Shown here: in pieces, positions 1-8,333 of the stretch
Layout of the letters: the number at the start of each line of letters is the position of its first letter
Position numbering within the stretch: the first letter of the stretch is position 1
DNA from: Gammaproteobacteria bacterium
GTDB lineage: Bacteria; Pseudomonadota; Gammaproteobacteria; Arenicellales; Poriferihabitantaceae
Assembly (NCBI GenBank): GCA_030590945.1
Contig: JAUVBY010000006.1
Span: 1-46,546 of the forward strand
Direction of reading: 5' to 3'
Length of the DNA: 46,546 nucleotides
Translations under genes and position numbers: made by a program
The notes under the pieces: model-generated
The model's database searches: none
What the model saw: the letters and a program-made list of their open reading frames with translations, nothing else
Told to the model about the DNA's origin: nothing

Positions 1-201
1 CGCATACGCGAGGATGACGATAAAACGGGATTTAGGTTTTAAGTCTCTAAACATAAGTGTCTTCTGCAAACATTGTTGTACTGCCGTTTATCGTGATCCT
101 ACGAAAATTAAACCGGACAGTAGTAATTTCAAGTTAATAGTACTAGATTGTTTTCTTGACCCCTCTATCTTTTTCTTATGTGCCTGTTCAACGATTTTAG
201 C

Positions 202-615
202 CTAAATTAAACCCTGTTTCTGATACCACCGTACGGTTTGCGCCAATCCGGTTTCATTGTCCATCTTTGAGGTATAGCCAGGTAATTCACGTACTTTTCG
301 ATTGTTAAACTTTCGATCTTTAGTATAAAAATCAACCCGACGTCGATATATGGGGGGTTTCAGGCCCAGTCGTGGAAAAACTGCGGTAGAGATGTCTGCT
401 GCAAGGTAGAAAGGCCATAGTGGCAGACGTATCGTGCGAGTGCGTTTGCCGATGTATTTACCAATTATGTTCCCTATTTCGATAATCGAAATGGGGGCAT
501 CATTTGAGACCTTCCCGCGAGAAAGTATCTGCTTTTTATAATGAATTGGCGCTATCGCAGTAACCCGGATTGCTAGAACATTATTTTTACGGTCCGGTTC
601 ACTTTTCTGCACCAT
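202..615 (-). pseudogene. 5'-truncated NAD-dependent epimerase/dehydratase (SDR) remnant
   Basis: The reading frame encodes 137 residues that look like only the C-terminal third of an extended-SDR nucleotide-sugar epimerase. The recognisable part starts near residue 38 (NDAPISIIEIGN) and runs through IGKRTRTIRLPLWPFYLA and RRVDFYTKDRKFN to the typical end ETGLAQTVRWYQKQGLI. The Rossmann nucleotide-binding region and the catalytic Ser-Tyr-Lys part, normally about 200 residues upstream, are absent. The first 14 or so codons overlap the 3' end of the acyltransferase gene in another frame, so the missing 5' part appears to have been replaced by that gene. The family call is by motif memory. I infer that it is non-functional because the catalytic half is missing. 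Confidence 0.6.
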
Positions 616-1766
616 AGCTCATCGATTTTTGCCAGCAGCCAGGATATCAGGAACAACAAAGGCAACGTCAGTATAAATGTCACGATGACGCTGCTTTGGT
701 ATCCGATGATATCCAAAAGTGCGAGGAACACAGCGGTGGAAAAAGTAAACATCAATGGCACATGAATAACATACAATGCAAAGGAGCAGCGGCCCAGAAA
801 ACGACCCGTGCGCCCATCCAGTAATTTGTAAAAACCATCATAACTGAAGATCATCTGTATCAGGATTACTGAGGCCAGTGAATGCAGAATAATTCGCAAT
901 GCCGTCATTAAATCACGGTTCTCATGATGCATGAAACTGTAAAAACCGCGCGCAGGATCCATATAGCCGAACAATAGAATAACGACCACAAGCCCTGAAA
1001 TAAGGAGAAACTGGTTTGCAGGCCTAGAGGGTATCGATGGACGAACCTGACAGCGATAGTAGCTTAAAAAACACCCCATGATAAAGGCACACATATAGGG
1101 GCTGGTGTAATACGCGGTAACCATAAAAAGAACAAACAGTATCAATGCCTGTTTTCGATCGGCACTATTTAACAGCGGGATCAGGGCAAATACCACAAAG
1201 CTGCCGATCAGTTCATAGTGCATGGTCCATAAGCTGGTATTGAGATTGTCGTCACCCCGGAAAAACGTAAAGAAAAACCCCTGGAGAAAAGCGTCTGAAA
1301 AAGATAGTTCGAGAAAATTGCCTTTGGCAGAGGCGAAATGTAACATCCACTTTGATTGGGTAACTAGTGCCGCCTCAATATAACTGTACAGGCCGTAGTG
1401 AATCATCATCCACGAAAGCAATGTCGATATCAGCGCTAGAGGAAAAAGCCGTGGCCAGCGCTTTATCACTGAGACTAATAAACCATCGTTGCTGCCTCTA
1501 TTAAAATAACCATAGGAAAGCACAAACCCGGACAAAACGAAAAAAAACGTCACCGCCGCATAACCGTTAATCAAAAAAGAAAGCGGGGTCTCAAACAGGT
1601 TTTTACCGGGATTCGCTGTTGGCGTCCCCTCACCAAGGTATTGTGGTGCAAACCCCTGTAGAAAGTGAAACAGAAAAACGACAAATGCGGCTATTCCCCG
1701 CATTGACTCCAAAGGCGTAATTTTGCGGCTGGCTATTTGATTGGTGGTTTTTATAGGCACAGACAA
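573..1766 (-). CDS. Acyltransferase-3 family membrane protein (OafA/YrhL-like)
   Basis: This 397-residue polytopic membrane protein has the acyltransferase-3 start ITPLESMRGIAAFVVFLFHF, in which the Arg-Gly and the FHF histidine are the family's conserved positions. Further family-like segments are FFVLSGFVLSYGYF, the mid-protein LWTMHYELIGSF, and a late CSFALYVIHVPLMF. Roughly ten hydrophobic segments follow one another. Members transfer acetyl or other acyl groups to surface polysaccharides or lipids from the inner membrane; the substrate here is unknown. The start is a TTG with only a weak ribosome site; an internal ATG at 1703 begins just before the conserved MRGIAA motif and would lose little. 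It ends inside the epimerase remnant, which suggests a surface-polysaccharide locus that has been rearranged. Confidence 0.8.
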   Translation of the reverse strand: MSVPIKTTNQIASRKITPLESMRGIAAFVVFLFHFLQGFAPQYLGEGTPTANPGKNLFETPLSFLINGYAAVTFFFVLSGFVLSYGYFNRGSNDGLLVSVIKRWPRLFPLALISTLLSWMMIHYGLYSYIEAALVTQSKWMLHFASAKGNFLELSFSDAFLQGFFFTFFRGDDNLNTSLWTMHYELIGSFVVFALIPLLNSADRKQALILFVLFMVTAYYTSPYMCAFIMGCFLSYYRCQVRPSIPSRPANQFLLISGLVVVILLFGYMDPARGFYSFMHHENRDLMTALRIILHSLASVILIQMIFSYDGFYKLLDGRTGRFLGRCSFALYVIHVPLMFTFSTAVFLALLDIIGYQSSVIVTFILTLPLLFLISWLLAKIDELWCRKVNRTVKIMF

Positions 1767-2040
1767 GGTCGGTGGTTGTTAGATTTTTCAGGGAGCTGTC
1801 GGGTTTGGCTGATTTGGAGCAAACCTCGACAAGTTTCTGGTGTATATGGGCTGACTGGTTCTATGCCTGATCGCACCTCCAATCGTATCGCCTGCCTGTT
1901 ATTTAATCAGGAGATGCACTCACCGTCAGCGTTTAGTTTTATATTGCTACAGTTCATCGATGCAATATAGCAGATATAGACGCCCTTTTACCTGAAAAGG
2001 CCCTTGATACGAGGCTATCTGTTCTCAGTGCAACAGATTA
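1767..2040. other. Non-coding stretch between acyltransferase and cyclase remnant
   Basis: I see no supported gene here. A 77-codon open frame on the plus strand (1737-1970) has no family resemblance and overlaps the acyltransferase start. The only structure noted is a short inverted repeat, CCTTTT/AAAAGG, near 1984-2000. Confidence 0.4.
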
Positions 2041-2334
2041 TTTACCTGGATTGAAAGGCGGGTACACCAGTTGCCCGGGCATTTAGATCTGGCCGGGAGA
2101 CTATTCCTGGATGTCGTCGAAGGCAATGCCCACTTTCCCGGCGCGCACCTGGCACTGGCGGCACTCTACGGTAACCGGGGCTGAATAGAGGATGCACAGT
2201 GGGATGCTGCTGAGGTTCTCAGCCTGCGGCCCGATTTTTTACTGCGCTAAGAAGCTGAGAACGCCCCGTACAGGAAGCGAGAAGACCCTGACTTTTACAT
2301 AAACAGCCTAAGAAAAGAGGGGCTTCCCAAATAA
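2041..2334 (+). pseudogene. C-terminal remnant of a TPR-type adenylate/guanylate cyclase
   Basis: In the frame that reads GAT at 2086, the conceptual translation contains AHFPGAHLALAALYGNRG, then a TGA (2182-2184), IEDAQWDAAEVLSLRPDF, a TAA (2248-2250), then APYRKREDPDFYINSLRKEG and a terminal LPK before TAA at 2332-2334. This closely resembles the end of the class III cyclases whose C-terminus carries TPR repeats and finishes in a PYK(D/N)PxDLxxxxxGLRKAGLPE-like tail. Two in-frame stops and no recognisable cyclase catalytic domain upstream mark it as a decayed fragment. The family call rests on recognition of the tail motif only. Confidence 0.6.
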
Positions 2335-2400
2335 ATGACCAGATGATAAATATACTGCTGCTAAGGCCCAAGGCGCAGATTTAAACTCTTATAGCAAATT

Positions 2401-4887
2401 CTATCGATTGCCATCGACTTCAACCGGTGCCGCTTTCTTTTCTGCTTTTAAGTTTCCTTCGGTTGGCTTTTTGGCTGTGGTTCGTTTCTTGCTGGCACGT
2501 TTTTTTCTTACTGGTGCTTTTTTGCTGGCCGTTGCGCCTTTATCCTGACCTGTTTCATCGGGTTTGTTAGAACGCGTCTTTTGGTCGCCAGAATCGGATT
2601 TCACATCCTTTGGTTTATTGGTGTCGTCTGATTTTTTAGCCGCTGGCTTTTTGTCTACTGTCTGCTGTTGTTCGGGTTTGCTCGCAGCTTCTTGAGTGTT
2701 TTTACGAGGGCGCCCGCGACCACGACGTGGTTGACCATTTCCAGTATCAGCGTTCTTTGTATTTTCTCTTGTATCGTTGCTGGTATCCTTTTGCTCGCTT
2801 TGATTCTGCTTAGGTTTACCGGATGCCGATTGATCACCCTTATTGGGCTGTGCGTCGGACCTATTCGCTTGCCTGTTCTGGTCGTTCTGGTCGTTCTGGT
2901 CGTTCTGGTTATTTTGATTGTTTCTGCGACGGTTTCCACCACCGCGCCTGCGGCGATTGCTGCTGCGATTGCCCGAGCGGTTACCGTCCTGGCGGTTACT
3001 GCTTTGACGATTGCCGTCCCGGTTATTATTCGAGCGCGGCTTATCAGATTTCTCAGTAGTGCTGGTGTCGCCTTGTTCGCGGCTGGTTTCAGATTTTGCA
3101 AGCGCTTCACTATGATTACTGGAAACGGCTTCAACTGCTTCGCCTTTGAGGGTTTTCCATAAGCGCTTGATGAGACCCTGGTCGGCCTGTACGGCTTCAT
3201 TGCTGACCGCATCCATTACCCTGGTTGCGGTTGTGGCCGTAGTTTTGCTTGCTGGTGTGGTCGGCGGGGGCGTAGAAGGCGTCATCTGATCAAAGCCAAT
3301 GACGGGTTTTTCTGCTTTTTCCTTGCGCCCTGTAATATCTTTAAACTGATCTAGTTTGTCGATGTCCAGCGTTAATTCATAACTTGGATCACTAGGTGAT
3401 TCATCGAGTTCATTGCTGCGCAGGCGTTTAATTTCATAATGCGGGCTTTGCATGTCAGCATTAGGGATTACTACCACGCGTGTAGCCGTTCGGGATTCCA
3501 GCAGGGTCAACTCACGACGCTTTTCGTTGAGAATATACGCTGCGGTGTTTACCGGCAGGAAAACCTGCAGGGATTCGGTGTTTTCTTTCAACGCCTCTTC
3601 TTCGACAATGCGAAGTAGACTCAGCGAGCCCGAAACGATGCTGCGGATATGCCCGGTACCGTCGCAACGAGGGCAGGTATGATAGTTGGCATCACCAATG
3701 GATGCGCGAATACGCTGGCGCGACATTTCCAGTAAGCCAAAACGGGAAATGCGACCAACCTGTACACGCGCACGATCATGGTTTAGTGCATTTTTAAGGC
3801 GAGTCTCTACCTTGCGCTGGTTTTGATTTGAACTCATGTCGATTAAATCGAGTACCAGCAGGCCGCCCAGATCACGAATGCGCAATTGACGCGCGATTTC
3901 ATCAACGGCTTCCAGGTTGGTGTTGAGCGCGGTATCTTCTATATCGCTGCCTTTGGTGGCGCGAGCCGAGTTGACATCGATTGAGATAAGTGCTTCAGTG
4001 TGGTCGATAACAATGGCGCCGCCTGATGGCAGCTGGACTTCACGCGAAAAAGCCGATTCAATCTGGTTTTCAATCTGAAAGCGTGAAAACAGCGGGGTGC
4101 TGTCTTCGTGCATTTTTAATTTGGGCAGGTTACGTGGCATGACCTGGGAAATAAAGCGCGAAGCGCGCTCGAAAATTTCTTTGTCATCAATAATCAGTTC
4201 CTGTACGCTGCTATTGAGATGATCACGAATCGCGCGCACCAGAAGATTGCTCTCCTGATATATCAGGGTTGGTGCTTTGCTGTTGGCGGCCGCATCTTCA
4301 ATTGCTGTCCACAGCTGAATTAAAAATTCGTAATCCCATTTTAATTCTTCATCCGTTCGCCCAAGCGCCGCGGTTCGCGCGATGATGGCGTGTTGTTTGG
4401 GCATGTCCAGGGCATCAATGGCGCGTTTTAGATCGGCGCGTTGCTGGCCTTCTACGCGACGTGAAATGCCGCCGCCTTTGGGGTTATTGGGCATCAATAC
4501 CAGAAAACGCCCGGCCAGACTGATGAAAGTAGTCAGGGCGGCGCCTTTGTTACCACGCTCGTCTTTTTCAACCTGAACGATCAGTTCCTGACCTTCCTTG
4601 ATAACATCCTTGATGTTGACTTTGGACAGTGGTGTTTTAGAGGAATAGTTCTGAAAGTAGCCGCGATAAATTTCCTTAAAAGGTAAAAAGCCATGGCGAT
4701 CTGCGCCGTAGGAAATGAAGCAGGCTTCGAGGCTGGGTTCGACACGAGTGACGACGCCTTTGTAGATGTTGCCTTTTCGCTGAGCGCGAACCGAAGATTC
4801 CAGGTCCAGGTCCAGCAGGGTTTGTCCGTCAACGAGCGCAACGCGCAGCTCTTCTGCATGCGTTGCATTAAATAGTATTCTTTTCAT
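2401..4887 (-). CDS. rne: Ribonuclease E
   Basis: Single-strand-specific endoribonuclease and scaffold of the RNA degradosome, central to mRNA turnover and to rRNA/tRNA processing, usually tethered to the inner membrane. I place the start at the ATG at 4887 (MKRILFNATHAEELRVALVD), which matches the family N-terminus; an upstream in-frame start would add 14 unlikely residues. An S1 RNA-binding domain lies around residues 35-120. Catalytic metal ligands are D304 (ISIDVNSARATKG) and D347 (GGLLVLDLIDM). The zinc-link cysteines are C405 and C408 (CPRCDGTGH). These sit one residue from the E. coli positions. The C-terminal ~300 residues are low-complexity, with Arg-rich (RRRRGGGNRRR), Asn/Gln/Asp-repeat and Lys/Ala-rich segments, as expected for the disordered degradosome scaffold. 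At 828 aa it is shorter than E. coli RNase E (1061 aa). Confidence 0.96.
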   Translation of the reverse strand: MKRILFNATHAEELRVALVDGQTLLDLDLESSVRAQRKGNIYKGVVTRVEPSLEACFISYGADRHGFLPFKEIYRGYFQNYSSKTPLSKVNIKDVIKEGQELIVQVEKDERGNKGAALTTFISLAGRFLVLMPNNPKGGGISRRVEGQQRADLKRAIDALDMPKQHAIIARTAALGRTDEELKWDYEFLIQLWTAIEDAAANSKAPTLIYQESNLLVRAIRDHLNSSVQELIIDDKEIFERASRFISQVMPRNLPKLKMHEDSTPLFSRFQIENQIESAFSREVQLPSGGAIVIDHTEALISIDVNSARATKGSDIEDTALNTNLEAVDEIARQLRIRDLGGLLVLDLIDMSSNQNQRKVETRLKNALNHDRARVQVGRISRFGLLEMSRQRIRASIGDANYHTCPRCDGTGHIRSIVSGSLSLLRIVEEEALKENTESLQVFLPVNTAAYILNEKRRELTLLESRTATRVVVIPNADMQSPHYEIKRLRSNELDESPSDPSYELTLDIDKLDQFKDITGRKEKAEKPVIGFDQMTPSTPPPTTPASKTTATTATRVMDAVSNEAVQADQGLIKRLWKTLKGEAVEAVSSNHSEALAKSETSREQGDTSTTEKSDKPRSNNNRDGNRQSSNRQDGNRSGNRSSNRRRRGGGNRRRNNQNNQNDQNDQNDQNRQANRSDAQPNKGDQSASGKPKQNQSEQKDTSNDTRENTKNADTGNGQPRRGRGRPRKNTQEAASKPEQQQTVDKKPAAKKSDDTNKPKDVKSDSGDQKTRSNKPDETGQDKGATASKKAPVRKKRASKKRTTAKKPTEGNLKAEKKAAPVEVDGNR
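2875..2910. repeat. 9-bp tandem repeat (four copies) inside rne
   Basis: Four consecutive copies of GTTCTGGTC (the last ends in T) encode an (Asn-Asp-Gln)n run on the minus strand within the disordered C-terminal part of RNase E. The in-frame unit suggests replication slippage tolerated by a low-complexity linker. Confidence 0.9.
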
Positions 4888-5483
4888 ATTTATTTGCCTG
4901 CATGGTGTAATAAAATATAAACCACGCAATATCTATGCCTTACGACATAAATGCGTAAGACTGAATTAAGTAATATACGAAGAGAGCAGAGGGTAGGGAG
5001 AGCGCGTTTGTAGCGGCTCGTTACTGGCATAAAGTGTGGGCAGGTTCAGAGCCTGTTTACCGCGCCTGTATGCCCCAAAAGTGTATCAATCAGGGCGTAT
5101 ACCACAGTCAAACTGCGTGGCGATTTACGGTAATGCCGAATTAGCGGCACCCGATGTTTTCCCCTTGTTCAGGGAGTGCAACTATATGCGAGTATTAATG
5201 GTGAACTAAATCATCATCATGATACTGGGTGGGCAAGGTTTTTGCCGCCCGGGATCTTAAAATTTTTTCTATCTAACCTAGCGATCTCTTCGCGTTTCAG
5301 TTTACCTCGTATTCACGAAGCAAACCGGTCGCCCATATTTAAGGGCCGTTATGGTTGGTGGGGAACGGTGTGTTTTTGGTTGTGGGCTGGTCATAATAAT
5401 GCGCAACCCTGTAACGTTCCTTTTAACCACGCTGAAATATAACAGCTTTAATGGATAGTTGACAATGCCTTAGTGTAGATATA
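4888..5483. other. Long intergenic region upstream of rne and fabG
   Basis: About 600 bp without a convincing gene lies between the divergent rne and fabG. It probably holds a long rne 5' leader, as is known for E. coli rne, whose leader mediates autoregulation. A possible minus-strand -10 (TATAGT, 5186 to 5181) has only a weak -35 upstream. The plus-strand open frame at 5176-5442 resembles nothing I know. rluC, which is often divergent from rne, is not here. Confidence 0.4.
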
Positions 5484-5513
5484 TTGAGAAATAAACCGCC
5501 AAATAGGTATAAT
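5484..5513 (+). promoter_or_regulatory. Candidate sigma-70 promoter for fabG
   Basis: A TTGAGA -35 (5484-5489) and a perfect TATAAT -10 (5508-5513) are separated by 18 bp. The predicted transcription start is near 5520, about 23 nt before the fabG ATG. Confidence 0.65.
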
Positions 5514-5542
5514 ACCGCGTTTAATTTTTAGCTGGAACAAAC

Positions 5543-6289
5543 ATGATCAATATTGATGGATTAGTGTGCCTGGTGACCGGGGCGTCAAGAGGCCTTGGTG
5601 CCGCCATAGCGAATCAATTGGGCGAGATGGGCGGCATCGTCATCGGAACGGCAACGTCCACTACTGGCGCGGATGCGATTTCCGAACGATTTGCAGCAAA
5701 AGGTTTTTCCGGCGCCGGCATGGTGCTCAACGTGACCGACGATGATTCGGTGGCAGATGTACTCAAGGCTGTCAATGAACAGTTCGGTGCGGTGGGGGTG
5801 CTGGTTAATAATGCGGGTATTACGCGTGATGCGTTATTGATGCGCATGAAAGATGAGGATTGGGACGCAATTCTGGATACAAATCTGAAATCCACTTTTC
5901 GTATGAGCAAAGCCTGCCTGCGTGGCATGATGAAAGCAAGATTCGGGCGAATTGTGAATATTTCATCAATCGTAGGTATCACCGGCAATCCGGGGCAGAC
6001 GAACTATGCAGCAGCTAAAGCGGGCATGATTGGCTTTAGTCGATCCATGGCTCAGGAAGTGGCTTCACGCAATATCACGGTTAATGTGGTCGCCCCGGGA
6101 TTTATTAAATCGGACATGACCGATGGGCTCAATGAAGATCAAAAACAGGTCTTGATGCAAAAAATACCGATGGCACGCCTGGGTTCGCCTGAAGATATAG
6201 CCGGTGCCGTGGCGTTTCTAGTCTCGCCGTATGCAGATTACATTACGGGTACCGTGATTAACGTAAATGGGGGCATGTACATGGGCTAA
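5543..6289 (+). CDS. fabG: 3-oxoacyl-[acyl-carrier-protein] reductase FabG
   Basis: NADPH-dependent reductase of the first reductive step of type II fatty-acid elongation, converting 3-oxoacyl-ACP to 3-hydroxyacyl-ACP in the cytosol. At 248 aa it has the expected length. It carries the classical SDR glycine motif TGASRGLGAAIA (12-23), the NNAG motif at 89-92, and a catalytic Ser-Tyr-Lys set at S142, Y155 and K159 (GQTNYAAAKAG). The C-terminal TGTVINVNGGMYM is typical of FabG. The start is ATG at 5543 with a weak upstream GGAA. The usual upstream partners plsX, fabH and fabD are missing. acpP and fabF lie downstream but are separated by trhP. The neighbouring acpP/fabF make the fatty-acid role likely rather than one of the many FabG-like paralogues. 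Confidence 0.92.
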   Translation: MINIDGLVCLVTGASRGLGAAIANQLGEMGGIVIGTATSTTGADAISERFAAKGFSGAGMVLNVTDDDSVADVLKAVNEQFGAVGVLVNNAGITRDALLMRMKDEDWDAILDTNLKSTFRMSKACLRGMMKARFGRIVNISSIVGITGNPGQTNYAAAKAGMIGFSRSMAQEVASRNITVNVVAPGFIKSDMTDGLNEDQKQVLMQKIPMARLGSPEDIAGAVAFLVSPYADYITGTVINVNGGMYMG

Positions 6290-6350
6290 TGCCCCGCTAA
6301 TGGCTTTGTGCACGTGGAGAGCTTAATGGACATATTATTTTGGTGAAATT

Positions 6351-7727
6351 ATGAAAAACGGCCCTGAATTGCTCGCCCCGGCGGGCACGCTGCGGCATCT
6401 TGAGTATGCCTTTGCCTTTGGTGCGGATGCGGTTTATGCCGGTATGCCGCGCTATAGCCTGCGCGTGCGAAATAACGCGTTTGACAGACAGACCATTGAG
6501 CGGGGCATTCGGCGAGCACATGAACTGGACAAGCAATTCTTTCTGGCGTGTAACCTGATACCGCATGGTTCTAAGGTGAATACCTTTATGCGGGATATCG
6601 AGCCTTTTGTTGAACTCAAACCCGATGCGATGATCATGGCGGACCCGGGTTTGATCATGATGGTGCGGGATACCTGGCCTGAAGTGCCGATCCATTTGTC
6701 GGTGCAGGCCAACACCATGAATGCGGCTACGGTGAAATTCTGGGAGCGCATTGGTGTGTCACGAATTATCCTGTCGCGTGAATTATCGCTGGATGAAGTT
6801 GAAGAAATTCGTCAGGCCTGCCCGGAAATGGAGCTGGAGGTGTTTGTCCACGGTGCCTTGTGTATTGCGTATTCCGGGCGCTGCCTGCTTTCGGGGTATA
6901 TGTCACACCGGGATGCGAATCAGGGCAGTTGTACCAACTCCTGTCGATGGGATTATAAGGTGAAGGCCGCGGCCAGTGAAGTGGATGCCGGGAACCCAAA
7001 TATTCGTCATTCTGCCGCAGATGAGCCCTGGCTGCTCGAAGAAAAACAGCGCCCGGGTGAGGAAATGACGATATATGAGGATGAGGCGGGTACCTACATC
7101 ATGAATTCGAAAGACCTGCGCGCGGTGGAGCATATTCAACGCCTGGTCGATATCGGCGTGGATTCACTCAAAATCGAAGGACGTACCAAATCCATTTATT
7201 ATGTGACACGGGTATGTCAATCCTATCGCGGTGCAATTGATGATGCGGTTGCGGGCAGGGCGTTTGATGAACGGCATATCGTCGATCTGGAAAAACTTTC
7301 TAATCGCGGGTATACCAGCGGTTTTTATCAACGTCACAACCATAAGGAATATCAGACCTACGATACCAATCATTCTCGCAATCGCTCACAGATTTTCGTG
7401 GGTGAAATGCTCGATTATGACGCGCAAACGGGGTTGGCCGAGGTAGATGTCAAAAACAAGATACAACGTGGTGACGATATTGAAGTCATCATGCCTGGCG
7501 GATCAAAGCAATTTACCATCGATAAGATGCTGGATGAGCACGGACAGCAGATTGATGTGGCCCCGGGTTCGGGATGGCGTATCAAGCTCGCACTTGAAGG
7601 TGTCGAGGCGCCTGCTTTGATCGCGCGTTATATCGATGACGCGGATCAGGCGCAAATACGCGTGACGGTCGATGAGCCGGTGCTTGATGAGGCTGCGAAA
7701 GCAGCTGCACGCCGCCCATCACCCTGA
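6351..7727 (+). CDS. trhP: Peptidase U32-family tRNA hydroxylase TrhP (YegQ)
   Basis: This 458-aa protein matches the YegQ branch of the U32 family in length and in its start, GPELLAPAGTLRHLEYAF. The U32 signature is EVFVHGALCIAYSGRCLLSG, followed by further cysteines in NQGSCTNSCRWDY; these cysteines probably hold an Fe-S cluster. In E. coli TrhP works in prephenate-dependent hydroxylation of tRNA uridine 34 (ho5U, precursor of cmo5U); it is not a protease in the ordinary sense. A beta-barrel-like C-terminal part (QIFVGEMLDYD onward) is present, as in that branch. It starts 61 bp after fabG and may be co-transcribed with it. Its position between fabG and acpP is unusual. Confidence 0.9.
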   Translation: MKNGPELLAPAGTLRHLEYAFAFGADAVYAGMPRYSLRVRNNAFDRQTIERGIRRAHELDKQFFLACNLIPHGSKVNTFMRDIEPFVELKPDAMIMADPGLIMMVRDTWPEVPIHLSVQANTMNAATVKFWERIGVSRIILSRELSLDEVEEIRQACPEMELEVFVHGALCIAYSGRCLLSGYMSHRDANQGSCTNSCRWDYKVKAAASEVDAGNPNIRHSAADEPWLLEEKQRPGEEMTIYEDEAGTYIMNSKDLRAVEHIQRLVDIGVDSLKIEGRTKSIYYVTRVCQSYRGAIDDAVAGRAFDERHIVDLEKLSNRGYTSGFYQRHNHKEYQTYDTNHSRNRSQIFVGEMLDYDAQTGLAEVDVKNKIQRGDDIEVIMPGGSKQFTIDKMLDEHGQQIDVAPGSGWRIKLALEGVEAPALIARYIDDADQAQIRVTVDEPVLDEAAKAAARRPSP

Positions 7728-7882
7728 GCACCTGTTCTAGCAGTGCCTTGTTTATTAAAAAAAGGAACCGATGGTTTGCGTATTTGAATTTCGTTTCATC
7801 AATGCCTTAGGTGTAAGCTATATTTTCTGGATAGCCTTTTTAATTGAGGATAATTTATTTAGTGAATCGTCTGGAAATTTGT

Positions 7883-7888
7883 TACAAT
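7883..7888 (+). promoter_or_regulatory. Candidate -10 element of the acpP promoter
   Basis: TACAAT matches the -10 consensus at five of six positions and lies about 130 nt before acpP. The best -35 (TTAGTG at 7859-7864, 18-bp spacing) is weak. The 293-bp gap and acpP's usual high expression make an independent promoter plausible. Confidence 0.35.
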
Positions 7889-8020
7889 CCGCGCAGTTTC
7901 CTTGTCGTTACAAAGTGGTAGTCGGCGCTCCTTGATGGAGCTGTAGCAAAGGTTTTTTCGCTTTTTCAATTGTGTCAAATAGTTGAGAAAGTTTGTTTTT
8001 CACTGGAGGTAAATCCCCTA

Positions 8021-8260
8021 ATGAGTAGTATTGAAGATCGAGTTAAGAAAATTGTTGTAGAGCAACTGGGCGCAAACGAAGACCAGGTTACCACAGAAGC
8101 ATCATTCGTTGATGATCTGGGTGCAGATTCTCTGGATACCGTTGAGCTGGTAATGGCGCTGGAAGAAGAATTTGATATGGAAATTCCTGACGAGCAGGCC
8201 GAAAATATCGGTACTGTTAAGGATGCCGTAGGCTATATTGAGGCTCACACAAGCGCTTAA
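8021..8260 (+). CDS. acpP: Acyl carrier protein
   Basis: Small acidic carrier that holds growing acyl chains on a 4'-phosphopantetheine arm for fatty-acid and lipid synthesis. The 79-residue product begins [17 protein letters not shown] and has the [20 protein letters not shown] motif, with the phosphopantetheine serine at S37. I chose ATG 8021 because it matches the family N-terminus and because a strong GGAGGT (8005-8010) sits 10 nt upstream; an in-frame start at 7970 would add 17 residues foreign to the family. fabF follows after a hairpin/T-tract. Confidence 0.97.
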   Translation: MSSIEDRVKKIVVEQLGANEDQVTTEASFVDDLGADSLDTVELVMALEEEFDMEIPDEQAENIGTVKDAVGYIEAHTSA

Positions 8261-8282
8261 TTTTGTGTAGCGGGTTCCAATT

Positions 8283-8323
8283 AAGCCGTTGTCTGCGTGC
8301 AGGTAGCGGCTTTTTCTTTTTTT
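8283..8323 (+). terminator. Intrinsic terminator or attenuator between acpP and fabF
   Basis: AAGCCG (8283-8288) pairs with CGGCTT (8307-8312). An inner CTGC/GCAG pairing lies between them, and a T-rich tract follows to 8323. It would let acpP be transcribed in excess of fabF, fitting the high demand for ACP. Confidence 0.6.
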
Positions 8324-8333
8324 AGGCATAACA

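Noticed and set aside
14-205. 63-codon open frame at the left edge
   Set aside because: No recognisable motif and a composition unlike the coding genes; treated as non-coding.
1737-1970. 77-codon open frame upstream of the acyltransferase
   Set aside because: No motif, overlaps the acyltransferase start, lies in a decayed zone.
2668-3162. 164-codon open frame on the plus strand with hydrophobic content
   Set aside because: It lies antisense to the low-complexity C-terminal part of RNase E; the apparent membrane-like composition is a shadow of the Arg/Asn/Gln-rich coding strand.
5176-5442. 88-codon open frame in the rne-fabG gap
   Set aside because: No family resemblance, no ribosome site and no promoter of its own; more likely part of the rne leader region.
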